This document shows, piece after piece, positions 33,732 through 41,537 of a stretch of 41,537 bases of DNA; the stretch's first letter is position 1; every line of letters begins with the position of its first letter. Both the position numbers and the translations under genes were made by a program. Source of the stretch: Methanobacterium sp. UBA410 (lineage in GTDB: Archaea > Methanobacteriota > Methanobacteria > Methanobacteriales > Methanobacteriaceae); the NCBI GenBank assembly GCA_002498385.1, contig DAHH01000011.1, positions 1-41,537 on the forward strand. The letters run 5' to 3'. Under the pieces are notes generated by a model, which was given only the letters and a program-made list of their open reading frames with translations, did no database searches and was not told the origin of the DNA.

Positions 33732-35900
33732 TTAGTTGAACTCTGGTTCCCTGAAGCTTATTCTGAAGCATGTACCGTTCGTTTTAACAATCTGCAGGCT
33801 GCCGTCCAGCTGGTCTGTTAAGCTTTTCACGAGCTGAAGTCCCAGGGATTCGGTGTTCCCAAGGTCCATGTCATCAGGAAGGCCCACACCATTGTCCCGT
33901 ATTGTCAGTACGTATTTATCTTTTTCCTTGTGGAACTCAACTGTTAAAATTCCGTTTTTTCCTTTGGGAAATGCGTACTTGAGGCTGTTTGATATGAGCT
34001 CGTTTATTATGAGTCCCAGGGGTACGGACACATCCACATCCAGGGTTATATCGTCGATATTCATTTCAAGTTTCACGTTGTCCTGGATGTTGTAGGTCTC
34101 GAAGAGATCTGAGACCAGGTTTTTGATGTACTCCCCGAAGTTCACCTGCTTAAAGTTGCCGCTGTAGAGCTCCTTGTGTATGAGGGCCATGGAACGGGCA
34201 CGGCTTTGACTGTCCTTGAAAAGGTTTAAAGCTTCTTTATCCTTGATCTGACGTGACTGCAGGTTTAAAAGGCTTGAAATGACTGTCAGGTTGTTTTTAA
34301 CCCTGTGGTGTATCTCCTTCATGAGGATGTCCTGTTCTCTCAGGGATTCTTTCAGCTTTTTCTCAGCATCCTTAAGGGCTGTGATGTCGCTGAAGGTTCC
34401 AAGAACACTTTCAACATCGTTGTTACTGTTCATAAGTGGATTGATGTAGTACTGTACTTCTACTGTCTTCCCCCAGAGTGAGGTGTAGTTGCATTCACCG
34501 CTTAGCTGTTCACCAGTCTCAAGGCATTTCATGAATTTTTCAGTGAATTTAAATTTAGCTGCTGGTTCAAAGTTCCATACATTTATGGAGCGAGTGTAAT
34601 CTTCAGACTTTGAACCAACCATCTCAAGGAGTTTGGGGTTCACGTCAACAACATCACCATTTCTATCTATTTGAACAATTCCAACGGGAACATTCTCCAC
34701 AAGATGTTTGTAATGTCTTGCACTGTTTTTAATTTTTATCTGGGCGTTTCTGCGCCAGGTTATATCCCTTACAATGGTTGAAGCTCCAATTATTTTACCC
34801 CCTGCATTTTTCAGTGGTGAAATTGTCAGGGAAACATGCACGGACGTACCACCTTTTTTGATCCTCAAAGTATCGTTCTTTTCAATAACATTCCCTTTAA
34901 GTACCTTTTTCATTAAATTGTCCAGTTCATCCCTTTTCTCGGGGGGTATAAGGATTGAAACAGGTTTTCCAAGGACTTCGTCCTCCCTGTATCCATATAC
35001 CTTTTCTGCGCCGTGGTTCCAGCTTTGGATCTTCCATTTGATATCGTAGGATATTACTCCATCGTGTGAGTACTCCACAATGGCTGCAAGCCTGGATTCT
35101 GCCTCTTCAAATCGTTTGTGGGGTGTCATGTCTATTATGATTCCCTGCAGCGCCACTGGGTTTCCATCAGCATCCCTTATTAGCACATCCCTTTCAGTCA
35201 TCCACCTGACCTTCCCGGACTTGTGGACGATCTGGTACTCTATTGGAGATATGATATTTCCTGTGAGCCTTTCAGACCACACCTTATTGAACCTTTTCTT
35301 CCATTTTGGGGTTAACATGTCTTTTATCATTAGGGGGTTTTTGTAAAACTCTTCAGGGGTGTATCCGAAGATCTTGGTGCACGCGGGATTCACGTACTCG
35401 CATCGTCCATCTGGTATGGAAATCCTGTACACAACATCCTGGGAGTTTTCTACAAGAAGCCTGTATATTTCCTCTTTTTTAAGTTCATCGTTTTCTTTGT
35501 GGAACTCTTCCATCACTCCATTTAAGTTTCCATCATCATCCTTAAATGGGAACGATGTTACAAAGAGTGGAATCCCATTTTTCTCTGTTCTGGCTGTGGT
35601 TTTGCAGTTACCCCTGACCACCCTTTTTAGAGGGCACAGATCCGTGCTGCACATGTCTCTGTCAAGGATATTGTAGCATTTCTCTCCAATGGCACTGCTT
35701 TCTGTAACTTTTAGAAGCTTGCATAGGCGCTGGTTTATCATCTGTACGTTGAAGTCACTGTCCAGAACCCATACTCCAGCCTCCATGTTCTGGAATAAAT
35801 CACGGATGTGTTCCCCGTCCCTGGATTTAGCCTCCAGATCCCTGACCTTTTCCTTCAGCTGAATAATTTCATCTTCCAGATCTTCTCTGGTTCTATCCAT
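33732..35900 (-). CDS. soluble multi-PAS sensor histidine kinase
   Basis: 722 residues from ATG 35900, chosen because GAGGAG precedes it; a longer frame to 35993 has no such site. A short coiled coil (about 5-28) is followed by four PAS domains (about 32-135, 145-270, 278-400, 410-525). The first has a Cys cluster (Cys75, Cys84, Cys89, also 60 and 99), possibly metal- or redox-sensing. The kinase part is the HisKA_2 type: EIHHRVKNNL with His531 as phosphate acceptor, then an ATPase domain with NELISNSLKYAF (N box) and DNGVGLPD. There is no membrane segment, so it senses an internal signal. No response regulator is adjacent. Multi-PAS HisKA_2 kinases are frequent in Methanobacterium. Confidence 0.92.
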   Translation of the reverse strand: MDRTREDLEDEIIQLKEKVRDLEAKSRDGEHIRDLFQNMEAGVWVLDSDFNVQMINQRLCKLLKVTESSAIGEKCYNILDRDMCSTDLCPLKRVVRGNCKTTARTEKNGIPLFVTSFPFKDDDGNLNGVMEEFHKENDELKKEEIYRLLVENSQDVVYRISIPDGRCEYVNPACTKIFGYTPEEFYKNPLMIKDMLTPKWKKRFNKVWSERLTGNIISPIEYQIVHKSGKVRWMTERDVLIRDADGNPVALQGIIIDMTPHKRFEEAESRLAAIVEYSHDGVISYDIKWKIQSWNHGAEKVYGYREDEVLGKPVSILIPPEKRDELDNLMKKVLKGNVIEKNDTLRIKKGGTSVHVSLTISPLKNAGGKIIGASTIVRDITWRRNAQIKIKNSARHYKHLVENVPVGIVQIDRNGDVVDVNPKLLEMVGSKSEDYTRSINVWNFEPAAKFKFTEKFMKCLETGEQLSGECNYTSLWGKTVEVQYYINPLMNSNNDVESVLGTFSDITALKDAEKKLKESLREQDILMKEIHHRVKNNLTVISSLLNLQSRQIKDKEALNLFKDSQSRARSMALIHKELYSGNFKQVNFGEYIKNLVSDLFETYNIQDNVKLEMNIDDITLDVDVSVPLGLIINELISNSLKYAFPKGKNGILTVEFHKEKDKYVLTIRDNGVGLPDDMDLGNTESLGLQLVKSLTDQLDGSLQIVKTNGTCFRISFREPEFN

Positions 35901-36379
35901 CTTTAAAACTCCTCTTAAAATTGTTGCAGATCCCCACCAGCTGGCGGGATTTTCACTGGTAATATTTGCTGGATATTTCCAGTACAATTTCACATTCCTT
36001 TTGTATTACTATAATAAGTTGTTCATCCTGACATAAAAATGTATTGGATTGATATAAAACGTTTTCAACGAGTTTTATCTGGATTTGGACCTTTAAAACT
36101 TTATTGATCCATTATATTTAGATCTGGATCGTTTTAATTGGATTGAAAATCGTTTATGCATCTTAGATTGAATATAATAATGTTTTTTAGTATATTTGGT
36201 TTATATGGGCTCTTTAAGACTGATTCACCATTCCTATGCTTTTTTGTATAATGTGGTGATGCTTATCACGTTGCACTCGTTCCACCGTGAAAACTATTAA
36301 GGCCCCCTTCTATAATAGAAAATATTATTTAAATCAAGAAGAATTCAAAGCAGCAGGATTCTTAACTTGGAGGTGTCAT
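35901..36379. promoter_or_regulatory. divergent promoter region of the kinase and lasso-like genes
   Basis: 479 bases without a credible gene. Toward the right, TTATTTAAAT (36325-36334) is a TATA box that places the transcript start near 36356, with GGAGGTG (36369-36375) before ATG 36380. The inverted repeat GTGAT-GCTT-ATCAC (36256-36269) is a possible operator about 70 bases upstream of that TATA box. A GTG-started in-frame extension of the next gene (36287) runs across the TATA box and is rejected. Confidence 0.5.
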
Positions 36380-36652
36380 ATGGAAAAAAATTCAAGTATT
36401 TCTGTGGCAGAAGATGTGGTTTCATGCGACCTTGACGGGGAAGCAGCAATCCTGAACCTTAAAGATGGAGTTTACTACGGCCTGAACCCGGTGGGTGCAA
36501 GGATATGGAAGCTGGTGCAGGAACCTGTAACCCTCGAAAAGATACTTAAAAAACTCTTAGATGAGTACGATGTGGAAGAAGAACAATGCTTCCAGGACAC
36601 AGTTGAACTCCTGGAGGAACTCCAGGATAAAGGGCTGGTAACAATTGAGTAG
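36380..36652 (+). CDS. PqqD-family peptide-binding protein (lasso B1/RRE type)
   Basis: 90 residues. ISVAEDVVSCDLDGEAAILNL, GVYYGLNPVGARIWKLVQEP and a helical C-terminus form the PqqD/RiPP recognition element fold, a winged helix that holds the leader of a precursor peptide for modifying enzymes. Start ATG 36380 is set by GGAGGTG. The next gene overlaps its end. In lasso-peptide pathways this protein (B1) delivers the precursor to the B2 protease. It is complete and full length. The Asn-Pro-Val-Gly-Ala-Arg-Ile-Trp stretch is the usual conserved core of the family. Confidence 0.88.
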   Translation: MEKNSSISVAEDVVSCDLDGEAAILNLKDGVYYGLNPVGARIWKLVQEPVTLEKILKKLLDEYDVEEEQCFQDTVELLEELQDKGLVTIE

Positions 36653-37067
36653 AAGGCTTGGTGATAAACTAAAAGGCTTCATGAAGCTTCCACACCCCAA
36701 AAAAATTTTCCTGATAAAGAGCATGGTCCTGATTATTTTAACAAGGTCAATGCTCCGTTTGTTCTCATTTTCAAGGGTCAAGAAGCTTTCAGCCAGAATG
36801 TCAAGTCCTGGGGAGGATGCAGATCTCGAGGACCTTGTATGGTCTGTGAAGACTGCCTCCCACCTTCTGGGATCCAGCTGCCTTGTAAATGCCATCTCAG
36901 GCCAGATACTCCTCTCAAGACACAACCACCCATCTAAACTCCGAATAGGTGTTTTCAAAGACGACAAATTCGAAGCCCACGCATGGCTCGAGGTGGAAGG
37001 CCGGGTTGTTCTTGGTGAAACAGAGAGGGAGTACACACCAATCTACGATGTGAAATGGATTCTCTGA
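36645..37067 (+). CDS. lasso-peptide B2-type leader peptidase (transglutaminase-like)
   Basis: 140 residues from TTG 36645, which overlaps the end of the PqqD gene; an ATG at 36681 is the alternative. The conserved domain (residues about 60-135) has the catalytic Cys79 in SSCLVNA and His112 in FEAHAWLEV, followed by GETEREYTPI: the McjB-C-terminal/transglutaminase-like fold (PF13471 type) that cuts the leader from a lasso precursor. It is translationally coupled to B1. The protein needs a precursor and a cyclase; neither is recognised with confidence nearby. Such B2 proteins also occur in related, less-studied RiPP clusters. Confidence 0.87.
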   Translation: MSRRLGDKLKGFMKLPHPKKIFLIKSMVLIILTRSMLRLFSFSRVKKLSARMSSPGEDADLEDLVWSVKTASHLLGSSCLVNAISGQILLSRHNHPSKLRIGVFKDDKFEAHAWLEVEGRVVLGETEREYTPIYDVKWIL

Positions 37068-37183
37068 GCACAGCTGCCTTTTTGATTGGAAGCTCCCTGA
37101 ATCTACCTGACGGAACATCCATTTCATCCAATTTCTATTTCATCGAAAAGATTTCTATTTCATCAAAGATTCCCATTTCATAA
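37055..37183 (+). CDS. 42-residue frame overlapping the B2 stop, possible precursor peptide
   Basis: ATG 37055 lies within the last codons of the B2 gene, in another frame, and the frame ends at TAA 37181-37183. The product starts MDSLSTAAFLIGSSL and ends IEKISISSKIPIS. If GTS is taken as the leader end with Thr at the second-last position, residue 9 of the remaining core is Glu, as a lasso ring needs, and the last residue is Ser, as in precursors phosphorylated by HPr-kinase-like enzymes. Against it: no clear ribosome binding site, no usual YxxP leader motif, Ile as first core residue, and a repetitive TTTCATC-rich DNA. Only a candidate. Confidence 0.2.
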   Translation: MDSLSTAAFLIGSSLNLPDGTSISSNFYFIEKISISSKIPIS

Positions 37184-37202
37184 AAAAAGATTTTCCAGTA
37201 CC

Positions 37203-37210
37203 ATTAAATA
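37203..37210 (+). promoter_or_regulatory. TATA box of the kinase-like gene
   Basis: ATTAAATA lies 24 bases before ATG 37234, which is the expected distance to a transcript start at the ATG itself. No Shine-Dalgarno is visible before this ATG, so a leaderless message is likely and the gene can be expressed apart from B1-B2. Confidence 0.45.
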
Positions 37211-37233
37211 TCTCCTGATTTTAAGTTATTAAC

Positions 37234-38151
37234 ATGTTCAACTACGAAGCATTCGGCATGAAGATCCAATCTGAACTGGATCTTCCAGAGCTGAGTCATT
37301 CCATGGTAGGCCTCCCAGAGATGAACCAATCTGAAATAAACCTTCTAAAATCAAGGGATGCAGATCTGAGTATTCACCTTGGAAGGGTTGATCTTCCAGA
37401 ATCCTCTCTAAACGAGGGCTTCAGCTTCAAAACCACAGAAACTGCAATCTACAGGTTCTGGGACAACGTTGGAAAGTTTAAAATAACAGAAAACTCCATT
37501 TTTGTGGACCCAATCCCAGGATTGAATGCAACGGTCCTGAGAAACTTCCTCCTGGGAACTGTGCTTGCAACGTACCTGCGCTTCAGGGGCTTACTCGTAC
37601 TCCATGCAAGCTCCATAAACATGAAAAACTCTGCAGTTGCCTTTTCAGGTTTTAAAGGCTACGGAAAATCCACAACAGCCATGGAATTTTACAGGGAAGG
37701 CTACCCAGTGGTGACAGACGACTACGTAGCAGTTGAATTTTATGATGACCTCCCATTTGTGTCTCCTGGCTTTCCAAGCCTCAGGCTGTCCAATGAATCA
37801 AGGAGTTTCATGGGTTTAAAGTTGGACGAGTCCCAGGGCATGGAGCTTCTGACCAAAACCTATGCAGAGCTTCCAACATCATTCTCAAATTTTAAACTGC
37901 CCCTTAAAAAGATCTACATCCTTCAAAGGGGTGAAAAATCCATGGTAAAGCCTTTAAAACCCCAGGAGGCCTTTATGGAACTTGTAAAAAACACCTTTGG
38001 AATAGACATGTTCTCAAGATCAGAACTTCCAGACAACTTCTTCAAGTGCGAGAAACTCCTGAAAAATGTTGATGTTTCAGTTCTTGAGGTACCCTCCCTT
38101 GAGAAGATGCAGGAGGTTGTAAGGGTTGTTGAGGAGGATCTGGATATTTGA
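37234..38151 (+). CDS. HPr-kinase-like protein of a lasso-type cluster
   Basis: 305 residues. The C-terminal half resembles HPr kinase/phosphorylase: LHASS with His124, the P-loop GFKGYGKST (139-147), then TDDYVAVE with Asp162-Asp163 and SPGFPSLRL. The N-terminal 110 residues are beta-rich and family-specific. HPr-kinase-like proteins of this build sit beside PqqD, B2 and asparagine-synthetase genes in many genomes. In the paeninodin type of lasso pathway they phosphorylate the C-terminal Ser of the precursor. There is no HPr protein or sugar phosphotransferase system in methanogens, so an HPr role is excluded. All key residues are present. Confidence 0.82.
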   Translation: MFNYEAFGMKIQSELDLPELSHSMVGLPEMNQSEINLLKSRDADLSIHLGRVDLPESSLNEGFSFKTTETAIYRFWDNVGKFKITENSIFVDPIPGLNATVLRNFLLGTVLATYLRFRGLLVLHASSINMKNSAVAFSGFKGYGKSTTAMEFYREGYPVVTDDYVAVEFYDDLPFVSPGFPSLRLSNESRSFMGLKLDESQGMELLTKTYAELPTSFSNFKLPLKKIYILQRGEKSMVKPLKPQEAFMELVKNTFGIDMFSRSELPDNFFKCEKLLKNVDVSVLEVPSLEKMQEVVRVVEEDLDI

Positions 38152-38511
38152 AATCATTAAACACCATTTACGATTAAAGAAAGGCTTTTTACAACCAGAA
38201 AAGAAAAATTTAGAAAAGAAAAATTTTTCATGATAAATGAAATTTTTAGGGGATAAACGATCTTTTTAAATTTAAACGCTTTTTTTTAAGTGTTTTCATC
38301 TTTAAAATAAAGTTATCCCTTTTAAAATAAGATTTTTTAAAACAAGATTAAATTTTAAAACAAGATTAAATTTTAAAACAAGATTAAATGCTTTTTTAAA
38401 GTAAAACACTCTTTTTAGAGTTGCGTTCCTTTTCAGATTAAATACTCTTTTAAAAATTAGAATTAGCTATTTCTAAAAAAAATAAAAAAATTTAATGGAT
38501 TTTTAATCCCC
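38152..38511. repeat. spacer with three perfect copies of an 18-mer
   Basis: The unit TTTTAAAACAAGATTAAA occurs three times in tandem without a mismatch at 38335-38352, 38353-38370 and 38371-38388. Around it are A/T tracts (AAATTTTT, CTTTTTTTTAAG) that should terminate both converging transcripts. No gene seen. Confidence 0.8.
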
Positions 38512-39132
38512 TTAGAAGAACTTGGATATCCAGAAACTGATCCATTTCTGTAAACTGTGGAATATTTTCTGGATCTGGACTTTCACCTGTTTCTCTTTAA
38601 CATTTGTTGGTGTCGTGTTCGTGTTGTTGTTCACCGTTGTACCGTTCACGGTTGTGCCGGTTTGATTGGTTGTGTTGGTTGTTGTATTCACGGTTGTGTT
38701 GGTTGTTGTATCTGCAGTGGTCTGGTTATCTACGTTTGTGTCGTTAATTGGCGCATTTCCGTCTGCTGTTCCCCAGATATTCCATGGGTCACTTGCATTC
38801 TGACTGTCAGTTGTGTTTACATTTGTTGTGTTTGTATCATTCACAGTTGTTGTACTTGGAGCTGTTGTGTTTATTTCTGTGCTGGTCTCGTTGGTTATGG
38901 TCGTGTCATTTACTGGTGCATTTCCGTCTGCTGTTCCCCAGATGTCAGTTGTGTTGGTTGCCACGGTTGTGTCGTCCACAGGTGCGTTTCCGTCTGCTGT
39001 TCCCCATATATCAAATGTGGTTGCTGACACACTGCCAAGGGTAAATGAGAAGATCACCATTAAACTTAAAAGTAACAGAGTTACTTTAGGCATCATTTCT
39101 TTGTTGTGAAAACTTATTTTCAACCTTTTCAT
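38512..39132 (-). CDS. secreted protein with three WGTADGNAP repeats
   Basis: 206 residues from ATG 39132 (GGAG lies six bases before it; an ATG 15 bases upstream is less suited). A signal peptide (about 1-37, ending SVSA) is followed at once by repeats of the form DIWGTADGNAPV at 41-52, 63-74 and, as NIWGTADGNAPI, at 118-129. Each is followed by (N/D)DT. Between and after them is Thr/Asn-rich sequence with about 20 NxT/S sequons, presumably heavily glycosylated. The last 25 residues form a basic amphipathic helix (QIQKIFHSLQKWISFWISKF). The DNA of the repeats is also conserved. No family known to me. It lies next to a DUF11 adhesin on the same strand. Confidence 0.8.
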   Translation of the reverse strand: MKRLKISFHNKEMMPKVTLLLLSLMVIFSFTLGSVSATTFDIWGTADGNAPVDDTTVATNTTDIWGTADGNAPVNDTTITNETSTEINTTAPSTTTVNDTNTTNVNTTDSQNASDPWNIWGTADGNAPINDTNVDNQTTADTTTNTTVNTTTNTTNQTGTTVNGTTVNNNTNTTPTNVKEKQVKVQIQKIFHSLQKWISFWISKFF

Positions 39133-39483
39133 GACTCCATCTCCCATACCTTTTATAATATTTAATGGGCTTCACATTAGCTTATACTCTCCAAAATTTT
39201 TAGTGAAACACATCTCAAAAAGCAGACTGTGAGAAAATTCATAGGGAATTAGAAACAACCTTTAAAATGGGGATTTTAATTCTTTATAAGCTTAAATTAG
39301 ATTTTTTTCATTAAATAAACCTGTAAAATTTCTTTTAAACTTAATAATAAGTTTATAAAGCTTAAAAATCAGTTAATGCTCTTAAAATGAGTGTCTTTCA
39401 GAAATTAATATACAAAGTTTGATTTTAAAAAAAAATAATTTTAAAAAATAAAGTATTTAAGGGATTTCACTCTCTTATGGCCC
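39133..39483. other. AT-rich spacer upstream of the WGTADGNAP protein gene
   Basis: 351 bases, mostly A/T. It should hold the 3' end of the adhesin transcript (T/A tracts near 39420-39460) and the promoter of the gene at 39132 (AT-rich 39150-39170, no definite TATA box). No gene seen. Confidence 0.4.
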
Positions 39484-41537
39484 TTAAATTAAATTTCCGT
39501 TGCTGTCAAACCAGATGGTTGAATTGGCGATCGTACTGAGGTTCTGGGCTCCTGTCCAGAAGGTTTTGGTTGTGCCGTTTCCGTTGCTGATCATTGCATA
39601 TGAATCCCAGTTACTTGGATCGTTTTTCCACTGCATATCACCGTAAACAAAGGCGAATTTACCGTCGCTCGTCATGATTAGGCTGAAGGTATCAAAGCTT
39701 GTTGGGTTAGAACCCTCTGAGTAGCCAGGTACCTTGCTCCAGGTTATGACAATCTGATTTCCAGTTATGTTGTAGGTAATGTTACCAGCGTAGGTTACAT
39801 CAATATCAGTCCAGAACGGAGCCACGTAAGCTATGTTGCTTGGTGGTGTCTGGCTGAAGTAAGGTCCTGTAACTGGAGAGCCGAACGAGACAAGTCCGTT
39901 GACGTTGATGTATATGGTGTTGTATGTTTTACCGTATAGCGTCACGTTGAACGGCAGTTTGATGGCGGAAGTGGTTCCATCATCCGTGTTCACAGTTCCA
40001 CTGGCCGTTCCCTGGTTGGTGAAGTGGGTCACCTGATTTGCAACGTTTACAGTAACAGACTGTGCATCGTTGTTTAGATTTGGATCGTACTGGGTTTCAG
40101 CGCTTTTAGAAGCTGTGTTGGTTATATTGCCTAAAGCCGTTGCTATCGCAGTTATGGTGAGAGTTCGTGTGCGTCCACTATTTATGGTTCCAATGGTCCA
40201 GATTCCTGTACTGTTACTGTAAGTTCCGGTACTTGTACTACTTGATGAATAAGTCAATCCTTTTGGTAAAATATCTGTGATCTGCACTCCTGTGGCCCTA
40301 CTTGAACCATTATTTTTAACGGTTACAGTTATTGTAACAGTATCTCCTATGTTGTAAGATTTTTTATCTGTAGTTTGAGTAACCTGAATATCTGCTTGAG
40401 TGGTTGGTACGGGAACTGTTAAGTTAACAGTTTGCTGGTTGTTGGTGCTGTTCCAATCGTATTCGTTTTCCCCAGTTTTGTTAGATGTGTTGTTAATGGA
40501 TCCTGCACCTACAACAATTGCAGTTATGTTCAGGGTTACACTCTGTCCGTTTAGTATTGTTCCAATATTCCAGATTCCGGTGGTTGGGTCGTAGGTTCCC
40601 TGTGAAGGAGTTGCAGATACATATTTCAACTCTTTTGGCAGTAAACTTGTGACCTGTACGTTTTTGGCAGTGTCTGGCCCGTTGTTTTTAACGGTTGTTC
40701 CCAAAACAACAGTGCTGTTCCAGTTAGGAGTGGTGGAATTAACAGTTTGATTGACCTGCACATCAGCAGCATCAGCAACTGTTATGATGCACTGCTGTGC
40801 GTTGTTGTCGTAGTTCCAGTCTGTGAAGGCAGGTGTGAGCGGTGCTGTTAGTGCTGCAACGTTTTTAATGGTTCCAGTAGCTATGATTTTAGCAATTATG
40901 GTGAGTGTCTGTGGTCCTGTTCCATAGGTGAAGTTACCTAAACTCCAGATTCCTGTGGTTAGGTCGTAAGTTCCCTGGCTTGCTGTGGAACTCACGTATT
41001 GCAGTCCACTTGGAAGCAGATCTTTTATGGTCACTCCTGTGGAGTTATTTGGTCCGTTGTTGGTTGCTGTTACTGTGATGGTTACGTTGCCATTGTAGTT
41101 GGGTGTTCCAGTAACATTTTGGTTCACCTGAATGTCTGCACTTGTTGGTACGGTTATTGCAACGGATTTGGTTGGTTGTGTAGCGTAAACAGGAGATACG
41201 AGTGTTGCTGTGTTGGTTAAGTCTGTGGTTTTGTTTCCTGTTTCTATTATTCTTAGGTATACGTCCATGAATGCTGTTCCGTATGGTGTGTCAGTTGTGC
41301 CTTTGGGCATGTATGGTATGATCCAGGTTAATGTTCTGGTAGTTTCGTTGTAGGTGGCGGTTCCTATTCCTTCAGTGTCGGCTGTGATATATCTGTAGCC
41401 TGTTCCGATTTTGTAGGATACAACAACGTTTGTTGCGTCGTCATTTCCTTTATTTCTCACGTCAATTACGAATACTGGTGAGTTATCACAAGTATAAGTT
41501 GTACCAGAATACCACAAATACTGATTAACATTTATAT
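39484..41537 (-). CDS. DUF11-repeat and NIDO-domain adhesin-like protein, N-terminus missing
   Basis: The frame is open to the right window edge, so the N-terminus and signal peptide lie outside; at least 684 residues are present. Four DUF11-type repeats of about 120 residues are seen (the first incomplete), each with ADIQVNQ..., VTNNGP...ATGV.I.DLLP.GL.YVS and TGIWTIG. The last 180 residues (from HFTNQGTASGTVNTDDG) resemble the NIDO domain: FNVTLYGKTYNTIYINVNG, PFWTDIDV, TFSLIMTSDGKFAFVYGD. There is no C-terminal membrane anchor, so attachment must be N-terminal or through other proteins. Sequon-rich, extracellular, likely adhesion or surface-layer-associated. Confidence 0.9.
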   Translation of the reverse strand, partial: INVNQYLWYSGTTYTCDNSPVFVIDVRNKGNDDATNVVVSYKIGTGYRYITADTEGIGTATYNETTRTLTWIIPYMPKGTTDTPYGTAFMDVYLRIIETGNKTTDLTNTATLVSPVYATQPTKSVAITVPTSADIQVNQNVTGTPNYNGNVTITVTATNNGPNNSTGVTIKDLLPSGLQYVSSTASQGTYDLTTGIWSLGNFTYGTGPQTLTIIAKIIATGTIKNVAALTAPLTPAFTDWNYDNNAQQCIITVADAADVQVNQTVNSTTPNWNSTVVLGTTVKNNGPDTAKNVQVTSLLPKELKYVSATPSQGTYDPTTGIWNIGTILNGQSVTLNITAIVVGAGSINNTSNKTGENEYDWNSTNNQQTVNLTVPVPTTQADIQVTQTTDKKSYNIGDTVTITVTVKNNGSSRATGVQITDILPKGLTYSSSSTSTGTYSNSTGIWTIGTINSGRTRTLTITAIATALGNITNTASKSAETQYDPNLNNDAQSVTVNVANQVTHFTNQGTASGTVNTDDGTTSAIKLPFNVTLYGKTYNTIYINVNGLVSFGSPVTGPYFSQTPPSNIAYVAPFWTDIDVTYAGNITYNITGNQIVITWSKVPGYSEGSNPTSFDTFSLIMTSDGKFAFVYGDMQWKNDPSNWDSYAMISNGNGTTKTFWTGAQNLSTIANSTIWFDSNGNLI

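Noticed and set aside
36287..36379. GTG-started N-terminal extension of the PqqD gene, considered as a fused lasso precursor
   Set aside because: It runs across the probable TATA box at 36325-36334, and a strong GGAGGTG sits before the inner ATG at 36380.
38557..39027. Three antisense frames over the WGTADGNAP gene
   Set aside because: They are mirror images of the Thr/Asn-rich repeats (Cys/Val-rich) with no start signal.

Overview
The window looks like chromosomal DNA of a pseudomurein-walled methanogen of the order Methanobacteriales, most like the genus Methanobacterium. The reasons are a giant secreted protein built of pseudomurein-binding repeats, several adhesin-like surface proteins rich in N-glycosylation sequons (beta-helix, Big/Ig-like and DUF11 domains), a short archaeal-type adenylosuccinate synthetase, an archaeal-type cobalt-precorrin-4 methyltransferase, TATA boxes about 25-30 bases from several start codons, and AT-rich, T-tract-filled spacers. 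This is family-level recognition by eye; no database was searched.

Region by region. 1-897 is the distal (trailer) end of a CRISPR array; its leader and cas genes lie outside. 898-5411 is a decayed accessory region. Two further degenerate copies of the same CRISPR repeat (1521-1550 and about 4860-4889) bound gene blocks holding a membrane-anchored protein and two tandem, broken copies of a zinc-metallopeptidase gene (HEAAH motif, anthrax-lethal-factor-like), each followed by an intact paralogous gene of 92 or 96 codons. It looks like a duplicated toxin/immunity module. The second copy is split by a degenerate 1265-bp insertion sequence with 11-bp terminal inverted repeats and a 7-bp target duplication.

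5958-10826 encodes a 1622-residue secreted protein: four pseudomurein-binding modules, beta-helix domains and a C39-like cysteine peptidase domain. It is followed by a hairpin/T-run terminator and four tandem paralogous TPR genes (10932-14569). 14839-19382 holds a GIN-domain lipoprotein, small membrane and zinc-ribbon proteins, a winged-helix AAA+ ATPase and purA. 20135-23656 is a second large adhesin with a C-terminal membrane anchor. 23892-27332 holds cobalamin and glycosyltransferase genes and a TPR-CPBP protease fusion. 27439-32287 is a set of small secreted and membrane proteins, two of them near-identical paralogues, plus a P-loop protein and a DUF1616 protein.

32467-33561 is a TumE/TumA-like toxin-antitoxin pair framed by matching direct repeats. 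33732-35900 is a soluble four-PAS histidine kinase. 36380-38151 carries a PqqD/RRE protein, a lasso-peptide B2-type leader peptidase and an HPr-kinase-like protein. This is the B1-B2-kinase part of a lasso-peptide pathway, but no asparagine-synthetase-like cyclase and no certain precursor are visible. The window ends with a secreted protein carrying three WGTADGNAP repeats and a DUF11-NIDO adhesin that runs off the right edge.

The most interesting places are the CRISPR-repeat-bounded toxin/immunity blocks, the cyclase-less lasso-like module, the repeat-framed toxin-antitoxin cassette, and the TPR gene array in which two paralogues differ by exactly one repeat unit.
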